Positions 22,638-34,601 of a DNA stretch of 64,000 nt are shown one piece after another. Position numbers and translations under genes: made by a program. The notes below the pieces were generated by a model, which worked only from the letters and a program-made list of their open reading frames with translations, ran no database searches and had not been told where the DNA came from. Source of the DNA: Pseudomonas sp. ML96 (GTDB taxonomy: Bacteria; Pseudomonadota; Gammaproteobacteria; Pseudomonadales; Pseudomonadaceae). Positions within the stretch are counted from its first letter, which is position 1. Each line of letters begins with the position of its first letter. The stretch covers positions 62,001 to 126,000 of the forward strand of contig NZ_JPMY01000011.1 in the NCBI RefSeq assembly GCF_000761545.1, read 5' to 3'.

Positions 22638-24140
22638 ATGAAACCGTCGCTAGTCCTCAAGATGGGCCAGCAGCTGACGATGACTCCGCAGCTGCAACAG
22701 GCCATCCGTCTCCTCCAGCTCTCCACCCTGGACCTGCAACAGGAAATCCAGGAAGCGCTGGAATCCAACCCCATGCTGGAACGTCAGGAAGACGGCGAGG
22801 ACTTCGACAATTCCGACCCCATGGCCGACGGCGCCGAGCAGAACACCCAGCCCCAGCAGGACAGCTCGAACTTCCAGGACAGCACCGTCGCGGTCAACAA
22901 CAACGAAAGCGCGGAAGAAGGCGAGTGGCACGACCGCATCCCCAGTGAACTGCCAGTCGATACCGCCTGGGAAGACGTCTACCAGACCAGCGCCAGCAGC
23001 CTGCCGAGCAACGATGACGACGAGTGGGACTTCACCACTCGCACCTCCGCCGGCGAGAGCCTGCAGAGCCACCTGCTGTGGCAGCTCAACCTGGTGCCGA
23101 TGTCGGATACCGACAAGCTGATCGGCGTCACCATCATCGACTGCATCAACAACCAGGGTTACCTGGAAGAAAGCATCGACGAGATCGTCGAGTCCTTCGA
23201 TCCCGAACTGGAGATCGAGGCCGACGAGGTCGAGGCCGTGCTGCGCCGCATCCAGCATTTCGAGCCAGCCGGCATCGGCGCCCGCGACCTGCGCGAATGC
23301 CTGCTGCTGCAACTGCGCCAGCTGCCGAACAACACGCCCTGGCTGGCCGAAGCCCAGCGCCTGGCCAGCGATCACCTCGACCTGCTCGGCGGCCGCGACT
23401 ACGCGCAGTTGATGCGCCGCATGAAGCTCAAGGAAGACGAGCTACGCCAGATCATCGAGCTGATCCAGAGTCTCAACCCGCGCCCGGGCTCGCAGATCGA
23501 GGCCAGCGAGCCTGAGTACGTGGTGCCAGACGTGATCGTGCGCAAGCACAACGAGCGCTGGCTGGTGGAGCTGAACCAGGAGGCGGTGCCGCGCCTGCGC
23601 GTCAACCCGCAGTACGCCGGCTTCGTCCGCCGCGCAGACTCCAGCGCCGACAACACCTTCATGCGCAACCAGTTGCAGGAAGCACGCTGGTTCATCAAGA
23701 GCCTGCAGAGCCGCAACGAGACACTGATGAAGGTGGCGACGCAGATCGTCGAGCACCAACGCGGCTTCCTCGACTACGGCGACGAGGCCATGAAGCCCCT
23801 GGTCCTGCATGACATCGCCGAGGCGGTAGGCATGCACGAGTCGACCATTTCCCGTGTCACCACACAGAAATTCATGCACACCCCGCGCGGTATCTACGAG
23901 CTGAAGTACTTCTTCTCCAGCCACGTCAGCACCTCCGAGGGTGGCGAATGCTCCTCCACCGCGATCCGCGCCATCATCAAGAAACTGGTGGCCGCGGAAA
24001 ACGCGAAAAAGCCGTTGAGCGACAGCAAGATCGCTGGTTTACTGGAAGCACAGGGCATTCAGGTAGCCCGCCGCACTGTCGCCAAATACCGCGAATCGCT
24101 CGGCATAGCGCCATCCAGCGAACGTAAGCGACTGATGTAA
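22638..24140 (+). CDS. rpoN: RNA polymerase sigma-54 factor
   Basis: Alternative sigma factor for nitrogen use, motility and other functions, recognising -24/-12 promoters with enhancer-binding proteins. Region I is the glutamine/leucine-rich start ([21 protein letters not shown]), region II is acidic (from about residue 50), and the C-terminus carries the RpoN box [10 protein letters not shown]. Length 500 residues is normal. It is followed by hpf, ptsN, rapZ and ptsO, the conserved rpoN cluster. Confidence 0.98.
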   Translation: MKPSLVLKMGQQLTMTPQLQQAIRLLQLSTLDLQQEIQEALESNPMLERQEDGEDFDNSDPMADGAEQNTQPQQDSSNFQDSTVAVNNNESAEEGEWHDRIPSELPVDTAWEDVYQTSASSLPSNDDDEWDFTTRTSAGESLQSHLLWQLNLVPMSDTDKLIGVTIIDCINNQGYLEESIDEIVESFDPELEIEADEVEAVLRRIQHFEPAGIGARDLRECLLLQLRQLPNNTPWLAEAQRLASDHLDLLGGRDYAQLMRRMKLKEDELRQIIELIQSLNPRPGSQIEASEPEYVVPDVIVRKHNERWLVELNQEAVPRLRVNPQYAGFVRRADSSADNTFMRNQLQEARWFIKSLQSRNETLMKVATQIVEHQRGFLDYGDEAMKPLVLHDIAEAVGMHESTISRVTTQKFMHTPRGIYELKYFFSSHVSTSEGGECSSTAIRAIIKKLVAAENAKKPLSDSKIAGLLEAQGIQVARRTVAKYRESLGIAPSSERKRLM

Positions 24141-24297
24141 GCGGCCCTGAGCGGAAGGCTTCTGCACCACCGTACCGAGCGCCAGATACCCTGTCAGGGG
24201 GAACCATGGCCCGCAGTGCACCAGCCCTCCCAGCCAACGTGTTACGGCGGCAGGCAAGCTAGTCTGTCTCTTACACCAGGCAACAAGGAGATGCGTT

Positions 24298-24606
24298 ATG
24301 CAAGTCAACATCAGTGGACATCAACTGGATGTGACCGACGCCCTGCGCGACTACGTCGGCGAGAAACTCAGCCGACTGGAGCGCCACTTCGACAAGATCA
24401 CCAATGTGCAGGTCATCATGGAGGTCGAGAAGCTGAAACAGAAAATCGAAGCCACCCTGCACATCGCCGGCGGTGAAATCGTCGCCAATGCCGAACACGA
24501 AGACATGTACGCCGCCATCGACCTGCTGGCCGACAAACTCGACCGTCAACTGATCAAACACAAGGAAAAGCAGCTGGGCCGCCTGCAAGGCGCCACGGCT
24601 CGCTGA
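24298..24606 (+). CDS. hpf: Ribosome hibernation-promoting factor, short form
   Basis: A 102-residue HPF/YfiA-family protein that binds the small ribosomal subunit in stationary phase. It starts MQVNISGHQLDVTDALRDYV and has the lysine-rich KEKQLGRLQG end. A strong AAGGAG precedes the ATG. The 157-bp gap after rpoN shows no convincing promoter. Confidence 0.96.
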   Translation: MQVNISGHQLDVTDALRDYVGEKLSRLERHFDKITNVQVIMEVEKLKQKIEATLHIAGGEIVANAEHEDMYAAIDLLADKLDRQLIKHKEKQLGRLQGATAR

Positions 24607-24619
24607 CACTCCCCACCAA

Positions 24620-25084
24620 ATGATTCGACTCGAAACCATCCTGACTCCCGCACGTTCCCTGGTGAACGTGCCGGGAGGCAGCAAGAAACGTGTACTCGAA
24701 CAGATTGCCAACCTGGTCGCCCGCGATCTCACCGATCTGGACGCCCAGGACATCTTCGAAAATCTGGTTGCCCGCGAGAAGCTCGGCTCCACCGGCTTCG
24801 GCAACGGTATCGCCATTCCCCACTGCCGCCTGCCGGGCTGCCAGGCGCCGATCAGCGCCGTGCTGCATCTGGAAGCGGCAGTGGACTTCGACGCCATCGA
24901 CGGTGCCCCGGTAGACCTGCTGTTCGTCCTGCTGGTGCCGGAAGCCGCCACCGACGAACACCTCGAACTGCTGCGCCAGATCGCCAGCATGCTCGACCGC
25001 AGTGAGGTGCGTGAGCGCCTGCGCCAGGCACCGAGCAGCGAGAGCCTGTATCAGGTGGTAGTCGACGTCCAGAGCGGACACTGA
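24620..25084 (+). CDS. ptsN: PTS nitrogen regulatory protein IIA-Ntr
   Basis: Receiver of phosphate in the nitrogen PTS (PtsP-PtsO-PtsN), a regulatory chain not tied to sugar uptake. The phosphorylated histidine is H68 in [10 protein letters not shown]. At 154 residues the length is typical. It lies 13 bp after hpf. Confidence 0.96.
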   Translation: MIRLETILTPARSLVNVPGGSKKRVLEQIANLVARDLTDLDAQDIFENLVAREKLGSTGFGNGIAIPHCRLPGCQAPISAVLHLEAAVDFDAIDGAPVDLLFVLLVPEAATDEHLELLRQIASMLDRSEVRERLRQAPSSESLYQVVVDVQSGH

Positions 25085-25095
25085 GGCGTGGCGTC

Positions 25096-25953
25096 ATGCG
25101 GCTGATTATCGTCAGTGGTCGTTCCGGCTCGGGCAAGAGCACAGCACTCGACGTGCTGGAAGACAACGGCTTCTACTGCATCGACAACCTGCCCGCCGGC
25201 CTGCTGCCGGACCTGGCCGAACGCGCCCTGCTCGAAACCGAACTGCTGCATCCGCAGGTCGCGGTCTCGGTAGACGCACGCAACCTGCCCAGCCAGCTCA
25301 AGCGTTTCCCCGAACTGCTCGACGAGGTCCGCGCCCGCCACATCCAGTGCGACGTGCTGTACCTCGACGCCGCCGACGAGACCCTGCTCAAACGCTTCTC
25401 CGAGACTCGTCGGCGCCACCCGCTGACCAATGAAGAACGCGCACTCGCAGAGGCCATCCGTGACGAGGCCACGCTGCTGGCGCCGATCATCGATCTCGCC
25501 GACCTGAAGATCGACACCACCCATCTCAACCTCTACCAGCTGCGCGACACCCTCAAGCTGCGCCTGCTGAACAAGCCGGAGCCGGGCACTGCGTTCCTGG
25601 TCGAGTCGTTCGGCTTCAAGCGCGGCATGCCGGTGGATGCCGACCTGGTGTTCGACGTGCGCTGCCTGCCCAATCCCTACTGGAAGCCGGACCTGCGCGA
25701 CATGTCGGGACTGGAGGCGCCGGTAGCCGAATACCTGGCCGCGCAGCCGGATGTCGAGGAGATGTACCAGGACATCCTCGGCTACCTGAACAAGTGGCTG
25801 CCGCGCTTTGCCGCCAGTAACCGCGCCTATGTCACGGTCGCCATCGGCTGTACCGGCGGCCACCACCGCTCGGTGTACCTGGCCAACCGGCTGGGCGAGG
25901 CCCTCAAACCCACGCTGAAGAATGTCCAGGTCCGCCACCGCGACCTCGGCTAA
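25096..25953 (+). CDS. rapZ: RNase adapter RapZ
   Basis: P-loop protein; in E. coli it binds the sRNA GlmZ and guides RNase E, controlling GlmS and amino-sugar supply. Walker A is GRSGSGKS (8-15). The C-terminal RNA-binding half has the conserved [15 protein letters not shown]. At 285 residues its length is typical. Pseudomonas has no obvious GlmZ, so its target here may differ. Confidence 0.95.
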   Translation: MRLIIVSGRSGSGKSTALDVLEDNGFYCIDNLPAGLLPDLAERALLETELLHPQVAVSVDARNLPSQLKRFPELLDEVRARHIQCDVLYLDAADETLLKRFSETRRRHPLTNEERALAEAIRDEATLLAPIIDLADLKIDTTHLNLYQLRDTLKLRLLNKPEPGTAFLVESFGFKRGMPVDADLVFDVRCLPNPYWKPDLRDMSGLEAPVAEYLAAQPDVEEMYQDILGYLNKWLPRFAASNRAYVTVAIGCTGGHHRSVYLANRLGEALKPTLKNVQVRHRDLG

Positions 25954-25961
25954 GGACTGCA

Positions 25962-26234
25962 ATGCCTTCCCGCGAGATCACCATCATCAACAAGCTCGGC
26001 CTGCATGCCCGCGCCGCCGCCAAGTTTGTCGGCGTGGCCAGCGGCTTTCCCTGCCAAGTGCGGGTCGGCCGTTCGCCGGAGAGCCTGGTGGACGGCAAGA
26101 GCATCATGGCGGTGATGATGCTGGCGGCCGGCAAGGGCACCAACATTCACTTGTTCAGCGAGGGGGAGCGCGAGGACGAGGCGATTGCTGCGCTGGTACA
26201 GTTGATCGACAACAAGTTCGACGAAGGCGAATAA
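25962..26234 (+). CDS. ptsO: HPr-like phosphocarrier NPr
   Basis: A 90-residue HPr-family protein carrying phosphate from PtsP to PtsN. The active histidine is H15 in NKLGLHARAA; the conserved serine region is LVDGKSIMAVMML. Last gene of the rpoN cluster. An imperfect stem (26249-26279) lies between it and the convergent ZIP gene, without a T-run. Confidence 0.95.
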   Translation: MPSREITIINKLGLHARAAAKFVGVASGFPCQVRVGRSPESLVDGKSIMAVMMLAAGKGTNIHLFSEGEREDEAIAALVQLIDNKFDEGE

Positions 26235-26290
26235 AGCGCACACGGGTCACGAACCTCTGGCGTAGAGCCAAAGGCTCGTAACTCAGGCTC

Positions 26291-27181
26291 TCAAGCGAGC
26301 GCGGTATCCAGCACCATCATCAGGCAGAAGCCTCCCGCCAGCCCCATACTCGCCTCGGTGGCGTAGCCCTTGCGGTGCGACTCGGGAATGATCTCGTGCA
26401 CCACGGCGAACAGCATCGCCCCCGCCGCCAGCGCCAGCCCCCAGGGCAACAGCAGCGCAGACACCCCTACCAACCAGGCACAAAGCACGGCGAATAGCGG
26501 CTCGACCAGCCCCGACGCGGCGCCGATCAGCAGCGCCTTGCCACGCCCCATGCCGCCGCCGGCCAGCACCAGGGCGATGATCAGCCCCTCCGGCAGATCC
26601 TGCAGGGCAATACCCATGGCCAGAGTATCCGCGCCCTGCAACCCGGCACCGGCGGACACACCGACCGCCATGCCCTCCGGAATGTTGTGCAGGACGATCG
26701 CCACCACGAACAGCAGGACGTTCGGCGCCAGTGCCTGCAACTCGCCGTTGGCCGCACGCATCTGCACCTCGGGCAAGCAACGTCCTAGACCGAACAGCGC
26801 GCCCGCCCCCAGCAGCAAGCCGAAGCTGGCGAGAAAGCCTGCGCCCCAGGGCGAGAAGCCCAGCTCCTCTGCTGCAGCGAGTGCCGGAATCAGCAGGGAG
26901 AACACCGTGGCCGCCAGCATCACGCCGCCGCCGAAGCCCAGCAGGGTGTCGGCGAAGCGAGTCGAGATACTGCGCATGAACAGCACCGGCACGGCGCCCA
27001 GCGCGGTGCCGAGAGCGCACAGCAGGCCGCCCTGCAGGGCTCGCCAGATCTGCGGCTCGATGGTCTGCTCGGCGATGCTGGTGGCCTGCACCAGCAGCAA
27101 ACTGCAGCCGAGCAGCACCACCGAGAAACCGATCAGGTAACGCAGCGTCCGACCTCCGGCCGAAGAAAAGCCGTGTTGCAT
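26291..27181 (-). CDS. ZIP-family metal transporter
   Basis: GufA-like ZIP transporter with about eight membrane helices. The metal-binding helices carry HNIPEGMAVGVS and LQDLPEGLIIAL. I start it at the ATG at 27181 (MQHGFSSAGGRTLRY), 296 residues, which has AAGGG nine bases upstream; a start at 27217 would overlap sodA by 23 bp. It follows sodA directly in the Fur-box operon, which suggests manganese or another divalent metal as cargo; this is inferred from context only. Confidence 0.9.
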   Translation of the reverse strand: MQHGFSSAGGRTLRYLIGFSVVLLGCSLLLVQATSIAEQTIEPQIWRALQGGLLCALGTALGAVPVLFMRSISTRFADTLLGFGGGVMLAATVFSLLIPALAAAEELGFSPWGAGFLASFGLLLGAGALFGLGRCLPEVQMRAANGELQALAPNVLLFVVAIVLHNIPEGMAVGVSAGAGLQGADTLAMGIALQDLPEGLIIALVLAGGGMGRGKALLIGAASGLVEPLFAVLCAWLVGVSALLLPWGLALAAGAMLFAVVHEIIPESHRKGYATEASMGLAGGFCLMMVLDTALA

Positions 27182-27194
27182 GCCGTCCATCCCT

Positions 27195-27812
27195 TCAGTC
27201 CGCCGCCAGGGCTGCACGGTAGCGCCGCGCTACCTCGGCCCAGTCGACCACGTTGTAGAAGGCGCCGATATATTCCGGTCGGCGGTTCTGGTACTTCAGA
27301 TAGTAGGCGTGCTCCCACACATCCAAGCCGAGGATCGGCGTGTTGCCGTGCATCAGCGGGCTGTCCTGGTTGGCGCTGCTCTCCACCAGCAGGCGCTTGT
27401 CCGGCGTCACGCTGAGCCAGGCCCAGCCGCTGCCGAAACGGCTCAGCGCAGCCTTGGTGAAGGCCTCCTTGAAGGCCGCGAAGCCGCCCAGTTGCGTCTC
27501 GATTGCTGTCGCCAACTCGCCGTCTGGCTCGCCGCCACCGGTGGGCGCCATCACCGTCCAGAACAGCGTGTGGTTGGCATGCCCACCGCCCTGGTTGATC
27601 ACCGCACCGTGCAGCGTCTGGGGCAACTCGGCCAGGCGCTGCAGCAGCGCCTCGACCGGCCACTCTGCATAGGACGACCCTTCCAGGGCAGCGTTCAGGT
27701 TGTTGATGTAGGTCTGGTGGTGCTTGCTGTGGTGGATCTCCATGGTCTGCGCATCGATGTGCGGTTCCAGGGCGTCATAGGCATAGGGCAACGCAGGCAG
27801 GCTGTGGGCCAT
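27195..27812 (-). CDS. sodA: Superoxide dismutase, manganese type
   Basis: Converts superoxide to hydrogen peroxide. Metal ligands are H27, H81, D164 and H168 ([21 protein letters not shown]). The GGGHANH stretch and Q149 in NQDSPL mark the Mn rather than Fe form. At 205 residues it is normal. In P. aeruginosa the gene (sodM/sodA) is induced by iron starvation with fagA and fumC. Confidence 0.96.
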   Translation of the reverse strand: MAHSLPALPYAYDALEPHIDAQTMEIHHSKHHQTYINNLNAALEGSSYAEWPVEALLQRLAELPQTLHGAVINQGGGHANHTLFWTVMAPTGGGEPDGELATAIETQLGGFAAFKEAFTKAALSRFGSGWAWLSVTPDKRLLVESSANQDSPLMHGNTPILGLDVWEHAYYLKYQNRRPEYIGAFYNVVDWAEVARRYRAALAAD

Positions 27813-27826
27813 TGTGTGGCTCTCCT

Positions 27827-28279
27827 TCAGTGGTAGTGGCGACCGGGGCTGGTCACGGTCGGAACGCGCCGCTGCCAGGCATGGCGCTGCGGCGCACCGA
27901 GCAGACGGTCGGTGCGGGGAAAGGCGCCGTGCTCGCCGATGAATTGCAGCAGCTCGAGGTAGGTGCGCCGGCTGTGGTGCATGGCGGCGCTGCGCAAGCC
28001 CTCGTGCAGGGCCGCGTCGGCCAGGGTCTGCAGCAGCCGTTCGTGGCTGGCGCAGAGGTTCTCCGCAGCCTCCTCCGGCTGGCCCAGGGTCAGGTGCAGG
28101 TCGGCGAGGTTGTGGTGGGAGATGACGAAGGCCGCCACCGCCATGTCATGGTCGGGCCAGCGGCCATACAGCACCTGTGCCTCGGCCAGCGCCTGCAGGT
28201 AGAGCTCGCGCGCCTGTACCCAGTCGCCGTCGATGAAGCAGCGATTGCCCGCCTCGATGGTTGTTTTCCAGTGCTCCAT
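27827..28279 (-). CDS. OrfX-type hypothetical protein, TPR-like
   Basis: A 150-residue, mostly helical protein with TPR-like repeats ([38 protein letters not shown]) and many histidines, including HHSRR and the C-terminal GRHYH. It occupies the orfX place between fumC and sodA known in P. aeruginosa. The function is unknown; a chaperone or metal-handling helper for its operon partners is a guess. Confidence 0.85.
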   Translation of the reverse strand: MEHWKTTIEAGNRCFIDGDWVQARELYLQALAEAQVLYGRWPDHDMAVAAFVISHHNLADLHLTLGQPEEAAENLCASHERLLQTLADAALHEGLRSAAMHHSRRTYLELLQFIGEHGAFPRTDRLLGAPQRHAWQRRVPTVTSPGRHYH

Positions 28280-28317
28280 TGCCTGAACTCCTCGCCTTGC
28301 CGGCGCATGCAGCGGCC

Positions 28318-29686
<1,369 letters not shown>

Positions 29687-29694
<8 letters not shown>

Positions 29695-30079
29695 AGGGAT
29701 GTCCTTCTAATGGCTCGTTGAATGAGAGGGAGGGCGACAGGTTCAGGGTCGCCAGCCGGTTGCGCAGGCGGATGTGCGTACGCTGCTGTTCGAGGTCGTG
29801 AGCGAGGTACTGCAGGCCGTGCAGCGGCCGCCAAGCGCGATCGAGGCAGAGGTTGCGCCAGTGCCAGGGCAGCGCCACGTCGCTGGCCGTGTCCAGCAGC
29901 AGCTCCAGGGTCAGTACCGAGAGCTGCCAAGGCTCTATCCGCCCCTGGGCCGCAAGTTGGTGCCCGTGGAACTCGTGCTGATCGAGCAGGCGCGGCTCGT
30001 CCGGCAGCAGCGCGCAGCGAATGCGGAAGCCTTGCCAGTGCCAGCAATCGAGGCAGGGGGTGAAAAATGCAAAGGACAT
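29687..30079 (-). CDS. fagA: FagA (Fur-associated gene) protein
   Basis: A 130-residue soluble-looking protein with no recognised domain, rich in tryptophan and histidine (CLDCWHWQGF; ALPWHWRNLCLDRAW). It has an N-terminal CLDCWHW that could bind metal, though this is only a possibility. It is the first gene of fagA-fumC-orfX-sodA and stands just behind a Fur box. I chose the ATG at 30079 (MSFAFFTPCLDC). Confidence 0.82.
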
Positions 30080-30097
30080 GGGCGTCCACTCTGATCT

Positions 30098-30116
30098 GAT
30101 AATGATATTTATTCTC
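30098..30116 (-). promoter_or_regulatory. Fur box upstream of fagA
   Basis: GATAATGATATTTATTCTC on the plus strand matches the 19-bp Fur consensus at 16 positions. It lies 19 bp upstream of the fagA ATG, near a possible -35 (minus-strand TTGATT, plus 30130-30135) and an AT-rich -10. Iron repression of the whole operon is expected. Confidence 0.85.
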
Positions 30117-30172
30117 GACTGAGAAGAATAATCAATACACAAAGAGTAGGGACTTAGCTTTCACCAGGCATG

Positions 30173-30206
30173 AAAAAGCCCGGCGTCCTGGGCGGAGCGC
30201 CGGGCT
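30173..30206 (-). terminator. Intrinsic terminator of pmbA
   Basis: Minus strand AGCCCGGCG ... CGCCGGGCT (9-bp stem, plus arms 30177-30185 and 30198-30206) followed by TTTTT. It insulates pmbA from the Fur-controlled fagA operon. Confidence 0.85.
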
Positions 30207-30226
30207 TGGCTGGGCGGCAGCGCTGA

Positions 30227-31573
30227 TCAGCTACCGGCCACGGTCATCCGCTCGATCAACACCGAGCCGGTGCGGATGTTGCCACGCAGTTCCAGATCGC
30301 TACCGACCGCAACGATCTGACGGAACATCTCGCGCAGGTTGCCGGCGATGGTGACTTCCTGCACCGGGAACTGGATCTCGCCGTTCTCCACCCAGAAGCC
30401 GGCGGCGCCGCGCGAGTAGTCGCCGGTGACCAGATTGAGGCCCTGCCCCATCAGCTCGGTAACCAACAGGCCACGATCCATGCGCTTGATCAGCGCTTTC
30501 TGGTCCTCATCGCCATGGCTGACGAACAGGTTGTGCACGCCGCCGGAGTTGGCCGTGCTGGGCATGCCCAGCTTGCGCCCGGAGTAGGTGCCGAGGATGT
30601 AGGAGACCAGCTCGCCGCCAGCGACGAACGGCTTGGCATAGGTGGCCAGGCCATCGCCGTCGAAAGTGGCACTGCCCATGGCGCGCGGAATATGCGGGCG
30701 CTCGTCGAGGTTCAGCCACTCGGGGAACAGGCGCTGACCCAGCGCGCCCTCGAGGAACGAGGAATGGCGATACAGGTTGCCACCGGAGATGGCCGCCAGC
30801 AGATGGCCGAACAGGCCGGTGGCCAGTTCCGCAGCGAACAGCACCGGCACCTCGCAGGTCGGCACCGGACGGGCGCCGAGACGCGCCACGCTGCGCTCGG
30901 CGGCGCGGCGGCCGATCAGCGCCGGCTCGGCCAGCAGCTCGCCCTGGCGATTGACGTCGTACCAGTAGTCGCGCTGCATCTGACCCTGGGCCTCGGCGAT
31001 CATCACGCAGCTCAGGCTATGGCGGGTGCTGGCGTAGCCGCCGACGAAGCCGTGGCTATTGCCGTACACGCGGCAGCCCTGGTGGGTACTCAGGCTGGTG
31101 CCGTCGGCGTTGCTGATTCGCTGGTCGGCGGCGAAGGCCGCGGCCTCGCAGGCCAGGGCGCGCTCGACGGCCTGTTCCGGGCTGATCTCCCAGGGGTGGA
31201 ACAGGTCCAGTTCCGGCAGCTCGCGGGCCATCAGCGCGGCGTCGGCGAGGCCGGCGCAGTCATCCTCGGAGGCATGCTTGGCGATGGCCAGGGCGGCCGC
31301 CACGGTCTCGCGAATGGCCGCATCGCCGCTCGCCGAGGTGCTGGCCGAGCCCTTGCGCTGGCCGACATACAGGGTGATGCCAAAACCCTGGTCGCGGTTG
31401 AACTCGACCGTCTCGACCTCGCCCTGACGCACCGTGGTGGACAGCCCCTGCTCCATCGACACCGCCACTTCGCAGGCGCTGGCGCCCTGGCGACGCGCCT
31501 CGGCGATGATCTGTTCGACCTGCGCCTGCAGGTCCGGCAGGGCCTGTGGGCCCACTGCTTGTGCTGAACTCAT
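30227..31573 (-). CDS. pmbA: Metalloprotease PmbA (TldE)
   Basis: Partner of TldD in the TldD/TldE protease, which trims unfolded peptides and matures modified peptides such as microcins and PQQ-type precursors. PmbA lacks the zinc motif and shapes the chamber. The 448-residue protein starts [14 protein letters not shown] with GGAG before the ATG at 31573. It is divergent from darP, and tldD lies on darP's other side. Confidence 0.94.
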   Translation of the reverse strand: MSSAQAVGPQALPDLQAQVEQIIAEARRQGASACEVAVSMEQGLSTTVRQGEVETVEFNRDQGFGITLYVGQRKGSASTSASGDAAIRETVAAALAIAKHASEDDCAGLADAALMARELPELDLFHPWEISPEQAVERALACEAAAFAADQRISNADGTSLSTHQGCRVYGNSHGFVGGYASTRHSLSCVMIAEAQGQMQRDYWYDVNRQGELLAEPALIGRRAAERSVARLGARPVPTCEVPVLFAAELATGLFGHLLAAISGGNLYRHSSFLEGALGQRLFPEWLNLDERPHIPRAMGSATFDGDGLATYAKPFVAGGELVSYILGTYSGRKLGMPSTANSGGVHNLFVSHGDEDQKALIKRMDRGLLVTELMGQGLNLVTGDYSRGAAGFWVENGEIQFPVQEVTIAGNLREMFRQIVAVGSDLELRGNIRTGSVLIERMTVAGS

Positions 31574-31662
31574 GTTGCACTCCAACGACGGGCGGCCGGT
31601 CCGCTGCGGACAGGCCCTCCCTGACTGGTTATCATGGCGGCGTTTCCATTCGGACCGCCCCC

Positions 31663-32184
31663 ATGGCTGATTCATACGACGAAGACTTCTCCGGCGAGAA
31701 GAGCAAGACCCAGATCAAGCGCGAGCTGCATGCCCTGCAGGATCTCGGTGCTCGCCTGACCACCCTCAAGCCCGACCTGGTCGCCAAGCTGCCGATCACC
31801 GACGGCCTGCGCAAAGCCCTGGCCGAGGCCCCGAAACACACGGCCAATGCCGCCAAGAAACGCCACATCCAGTTCATCGGCAAGCTCATGCGCGACCAGG
31901 ACATCGAGGGCATCCTCGCCCTGGTCGACCAGGTCGACAGCTCCACCCGCGAGTACAACGAGCGCTTCCACGCCCTCGAGCGCTGGCGCGATCGTCTGGT
32001 CGAGGGCGATGACGCGGTCCTCGAGAGCTTCGTTGCCGACTACCCGGAAGCCGACCGCCAGCACCTGCGCAGCCTGATCCGTCATGCCCAGCACGAGGCG
32101 GCGCGGAACAAACCGCCAGCCGCTGCGCGCAAGGTCTTCAAATACATTCGCGAACTGGACGAGGTCCAGCGCGGCCTGCGTTAA
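31663..32184 (+). CDS. darP: Ribosome-associated protein DarP (YjgA, DUF615)
   Basis: A 173-residue, charged, helical protein that in E. coli associates with late 50S precursors and aids 23S maturation. Family features are the acidic N-terminus ([21 protein letters not shown]) and [17 protein letters not shown] helices near the end. The ATG at 31663 is chosen by family start; the frame is open further 5'. Confidence 0.94.
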   Translation: MADSYDEDFSGEKSKTQIKRELHALQDLGARLTTLKPDLVAKLPITDGLRKALAEAPKHTANAAKKRHIQFIGKLMRDQDIEGILALVDQVDSSTREYNERFHALERWRDRLVEGDDAVLESFVADYPEADRQHLRSLIRHAQHEAARNKPPAAARKVFKYIRELDEVQRGLR

Positions 32185-32195
32185 CCCTGCCACTG

Positions 32196-32219
32196 CGGAT
32201 GCGGCCTAGGCCGCATCCG
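32196..32219. terminator. Perfect hairpin between darP and tldD
   Basis: CGGATGCGGCC-TA-GGCCGCATCCG, an 11-bp perfect stem between convergent genes. The plus side is followed by ACTCTTCCT, only weakly T-rich. Confidence 0.6.
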
Positions 32220-32248
32220 ACTCTTCCTGATGGAACTCGCCCTGCGCC

Positions 32249-33706
32249 TCAGGCGCCAGTGCCACCCACGGTAATCGCATCGATCTTCAGGGTCGGCTGG
32301 CCAACGCCCACCGGCACCGACTGACCGTCCTTGCCGCAGGTACCCACGCCGCTGTCCAGGGCCAGGTCGTTGCCGACCATCGACACCCGGCTCATCGCCT
32401 CCGGACCATTGCCGATCAGGGTCGCGCCCTTGACCGGCGCGGTGATCTTGCCGTCCTCGATCAGGTAGGCCTCACTGGTGGAGAACACGAACTTGCCGCT
32501 GGTGATGTCGACCTGGCCACCGCCGAGATTGGCGCAGTAGATGCCCTTCTTCACCGAACGGATGATCTCTTCCGGGTCGCTCTCGCCGGCCAGCATGTAG
32601 GTGTTGGTCATGCGCGGCATCGGCAGGTGCGAGTAGGACTCGCGGCGGCCGTTGCCGGTCGGTGCCACGCCCATCAGGCGCGCGTTGAGCTTGTCCTGCA
32701 TGTAGCCCTTGAGCACGCCGTTCTCGATCAGCGTGGTGCACTGGGTCGGCGTGCCTTCGTCGTCCAGGCTCAGCGAACCGCGGCGCCCGGCCAGGGTGCC
32801 GTCGTCGACGATGGTGCACAGGCTCGACGCCACCTTCTCGCCAATCTTGCCGCTGTAGGCCGAGCTGCCCTTGCGGTTGAAGTCGCCTTCCAGGCCATGG
32901 CCGACCGCCTCGTGCAGCAGCACGCCGGACCAGCCGGCGCCCATCACCACCGGCAGGGTGCCGGCAGGCGCGGGAATCGCTTCCAGGTTGACCAGGGCCT
33001 GGCGCAGCGCCTCGCGGGCGTAGCCCATGGCGCGCTCTTCGCCGTTGCCGTCACGCTCGAGGAAGTAGCGGTAGTCGCTGCGCCCGCCACCACCGTGGCC
33101 ACCGCGTTCGCGGCGGCCGTTGTGCTCGACGATCACGCTGACGTTGAAGCGCACCAGCGGGCGGATGTCGGCGGCCAGGCTGCCGTCGTTGGCGGCCACC
33201 AGCACGTGGTCCCAGACCCCGGCCAGGCTGACGGTGACCTGCTTGATGCGCGGATCGAGGGTGCGGGTGAAGGCGTCGATGCGCTTGAGCAGTTCGACCT
33301 TCTCGGCGCGCTCCAGCACTTCCAGCGGGTTGTCCTGGGCGTACAGCGCGGTCACCGTCGGGCTGGCGAAGGCCTGCACCTTGCCCTGCTGGCCGGCGCG
33401 GGCGATCGAGCGGGCGGCGCGCGCCGCCTGGCCCAGGGCCTCGGCATGGATGGCGTTGCTGTAGGCGAAGCCGGTCTTCTCGCCGGACTGGGCGCGCACG
33501 CCCACGCCCTGGTCGAGGTTGAAGCTGCCTTCCTTGACGATGCCGTCCTCCAGCACCCAGGACTCGGAGACCTGGCTCTGGAAATACAGGTCGGCGGCGT
33601 CGATGCCGGGGCCCACCACGTCGGCGAGGATCGCCGGCAGCTGCTCGATGGAGAGGTTGCCGGGGCTCAGCAGGTGACCGCTGACGCGGCCGAGGATCTC
33701 GTTCAT
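32249..33706 (-). CDS. tldD: Metalloprotease TldD
   Basis: Zinc-bearing catalytic subunit of the TldD/PmbA protease. The metal motif [11 protein letters not shown] is in the middle of the 485-residue chain. Conserved [20 protein letters not shown] follows. The ATG overlaps the end of the nitrilase gene (ATGA), so the two are translationally coupled at the end of the mre-yhdP run. Confidence 0.96.
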   Translation of the reverse strand: MNEILGRVSGHLLSPGNLSIEQLPAILADVVGPGIDAADLYFQSQVSESWVLEDGIVKEGSFNLDQGVGVRAQSGEKTGFAYSNAIHAEALGQAARAARSIARAGQQGKVQAFASPTVTALYAQDNPLEVLERAEKVELLKRIDAFTRTLDPRIKQVTVSLAGVWDHVLVAANDGSLAADIRPLVRFNVSVIVEHNGRRERGGHGGGGRSDYRYFLERDGNGEERAMGYAREALRQALVNLEAIPAPAGTLPVVMGAGWSGVLLHEAVGHGLEGDFNRKGSSAYSGKIGEKVASSLCTIVDDGTLAGRRGSLSLDDEGTPTQCTTLIENGVLKGYMQDKLNARLMGVAPTGNGRRESYSHLPMPRMTNTYMLAGESDPEEIIRSVKKGIYCANLGGGQVDITSGKFVFSTSEAYLIEDGKITAPVKGATLIGNGPEAMSRVSMVGNDLALDSGVGTCGKDGQSVPVGVGQPTLKIDAITVGGTGA

Positions 33707-34557
33707 GACTGCTCCGTTGGCGCCGGAGCCGGTTGCTCAGGCGCGATGAATCTTCTGTGGCGGGCCACCGGCATACGCTGGCGGATCGCGTCCTGCTCGG
33801 CGGCATCGCGACAGGCCAGCAGCACGGCTTCGCCTGTGGGCTGCTCGGCCAGCACCCGGCCCCAAGGGTCGATGATCGCCGAGTGGCCGAATGTCTCGCG
33901 GCCTCCCGGATGAGTGCCACCCTGCCCTGCCGCCAGCACATAGCACTGGGTCTCGATGGCGCGGGCGCGGGTCAGCACCTGCCAGTGCGCCGCACCGGTG
34001 ACGGCGGTGAACGCCGCCGGGGCGCTGATCAGCTCGGCGCCGGCCTCGCGCAACCGGCTGTACAGCTCGGGGAAGCGCAGGTCATAGCACACAGTCAGGC
34101 CCAGCCGGCCGACCGGCGTATCGGCTACCACCACCTTGTCGCCGAAGGCGAAGTCGTCCGACTCGCGGTAACGCCCGCGGGCATCGGCGACATCGACGTC
34201 GAACAGGTGCAGCTTGTCGTAGCGCGCCGCGCACTGGCCCTGATTATCGATCAGCAGCGAGCAGGCGTGCGACTTGGCGTCAGGTTTGCCGTCCGGCGGC
34301 AGCGGAATGGTGCCGGCCACTATCCACAAGCTGAGGTCGCGGGCGGTGCATTTCAACCAGGGCAGGATCGGGCCACTGCCATCGGCCTCGGCACGACCGA
34401 TGGCGGCGAGGTCGCGGCGGCCCATGGCGGCGAAGTTTTCCGGCAACACGGCGAGGCGCGCGCCGGACTCGGCGGCCTGCTGCAGCAGGCGACGGGCGGT
34501 GGAGAGGTTGGCCAGGACATCGTCCTGGCTGACCATCTGGATTACGGCGAGGGACAT
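33703..34557 (-). CDS. Carbon-nitrogen hydrolase (Nit1/deaminated glutathione amidase-like)
   Basis: Nitrilase-superfamily enzyme of 284 residues with the Glu-Lys-Cys triad visible: E in LPENFAAM, K in [11 protein letters not shown] in [11 protein letters not shown]. The Nit1-like group hydrolyses deaminated glutathione, a metabolite-repair job. The gene sits between yhdP and tldD, the usual Pseudomonas order. Confidence 0.93.
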   Translation of the reverse strand: MSLAVIQMVSQDDVLANLSTARRLLQQAAESGARLAVLPENFAAMGRRDLAAIGRAEADGSGPILPWLKCTARDLSLWIVAGTIPLPPDGKPDAKSHACSLLIDNQGQCAARYDKLHLFDVDVADARGRYRESDDFAFGDKVVVADTPVGRLGLTVCYDLRFPELYSRLREAGAELISAPAAFTAVTGAAHWQVLTRARAIETQCYVLAAGQGGTHPGGRETFGHSAIIDPWGRVLAEQPTGEAVLLACRDAAEQDAIRQRMPVARHRRFIAPEQPAPAPTEQS

Positions 34558-34601
34558 GGAAGCTTCCGTCCGGTGATTACCCGCATGCTACCGCAAGTCA
34601 C

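Noticed and set aside
24190..24250. Possible -24/-12 promoter (TGGCCCGCAGTGCA) upstream of hpf
   Set aside because: GG and GC are eight bases apart rather than ten, so the spacing is wrong.
26249..26279. Imperfect stem between ptsO and the ZIP gene as a terminator
   Set aside because: It pairs only with two wobbles on the minus strand and has no T-run on either side.
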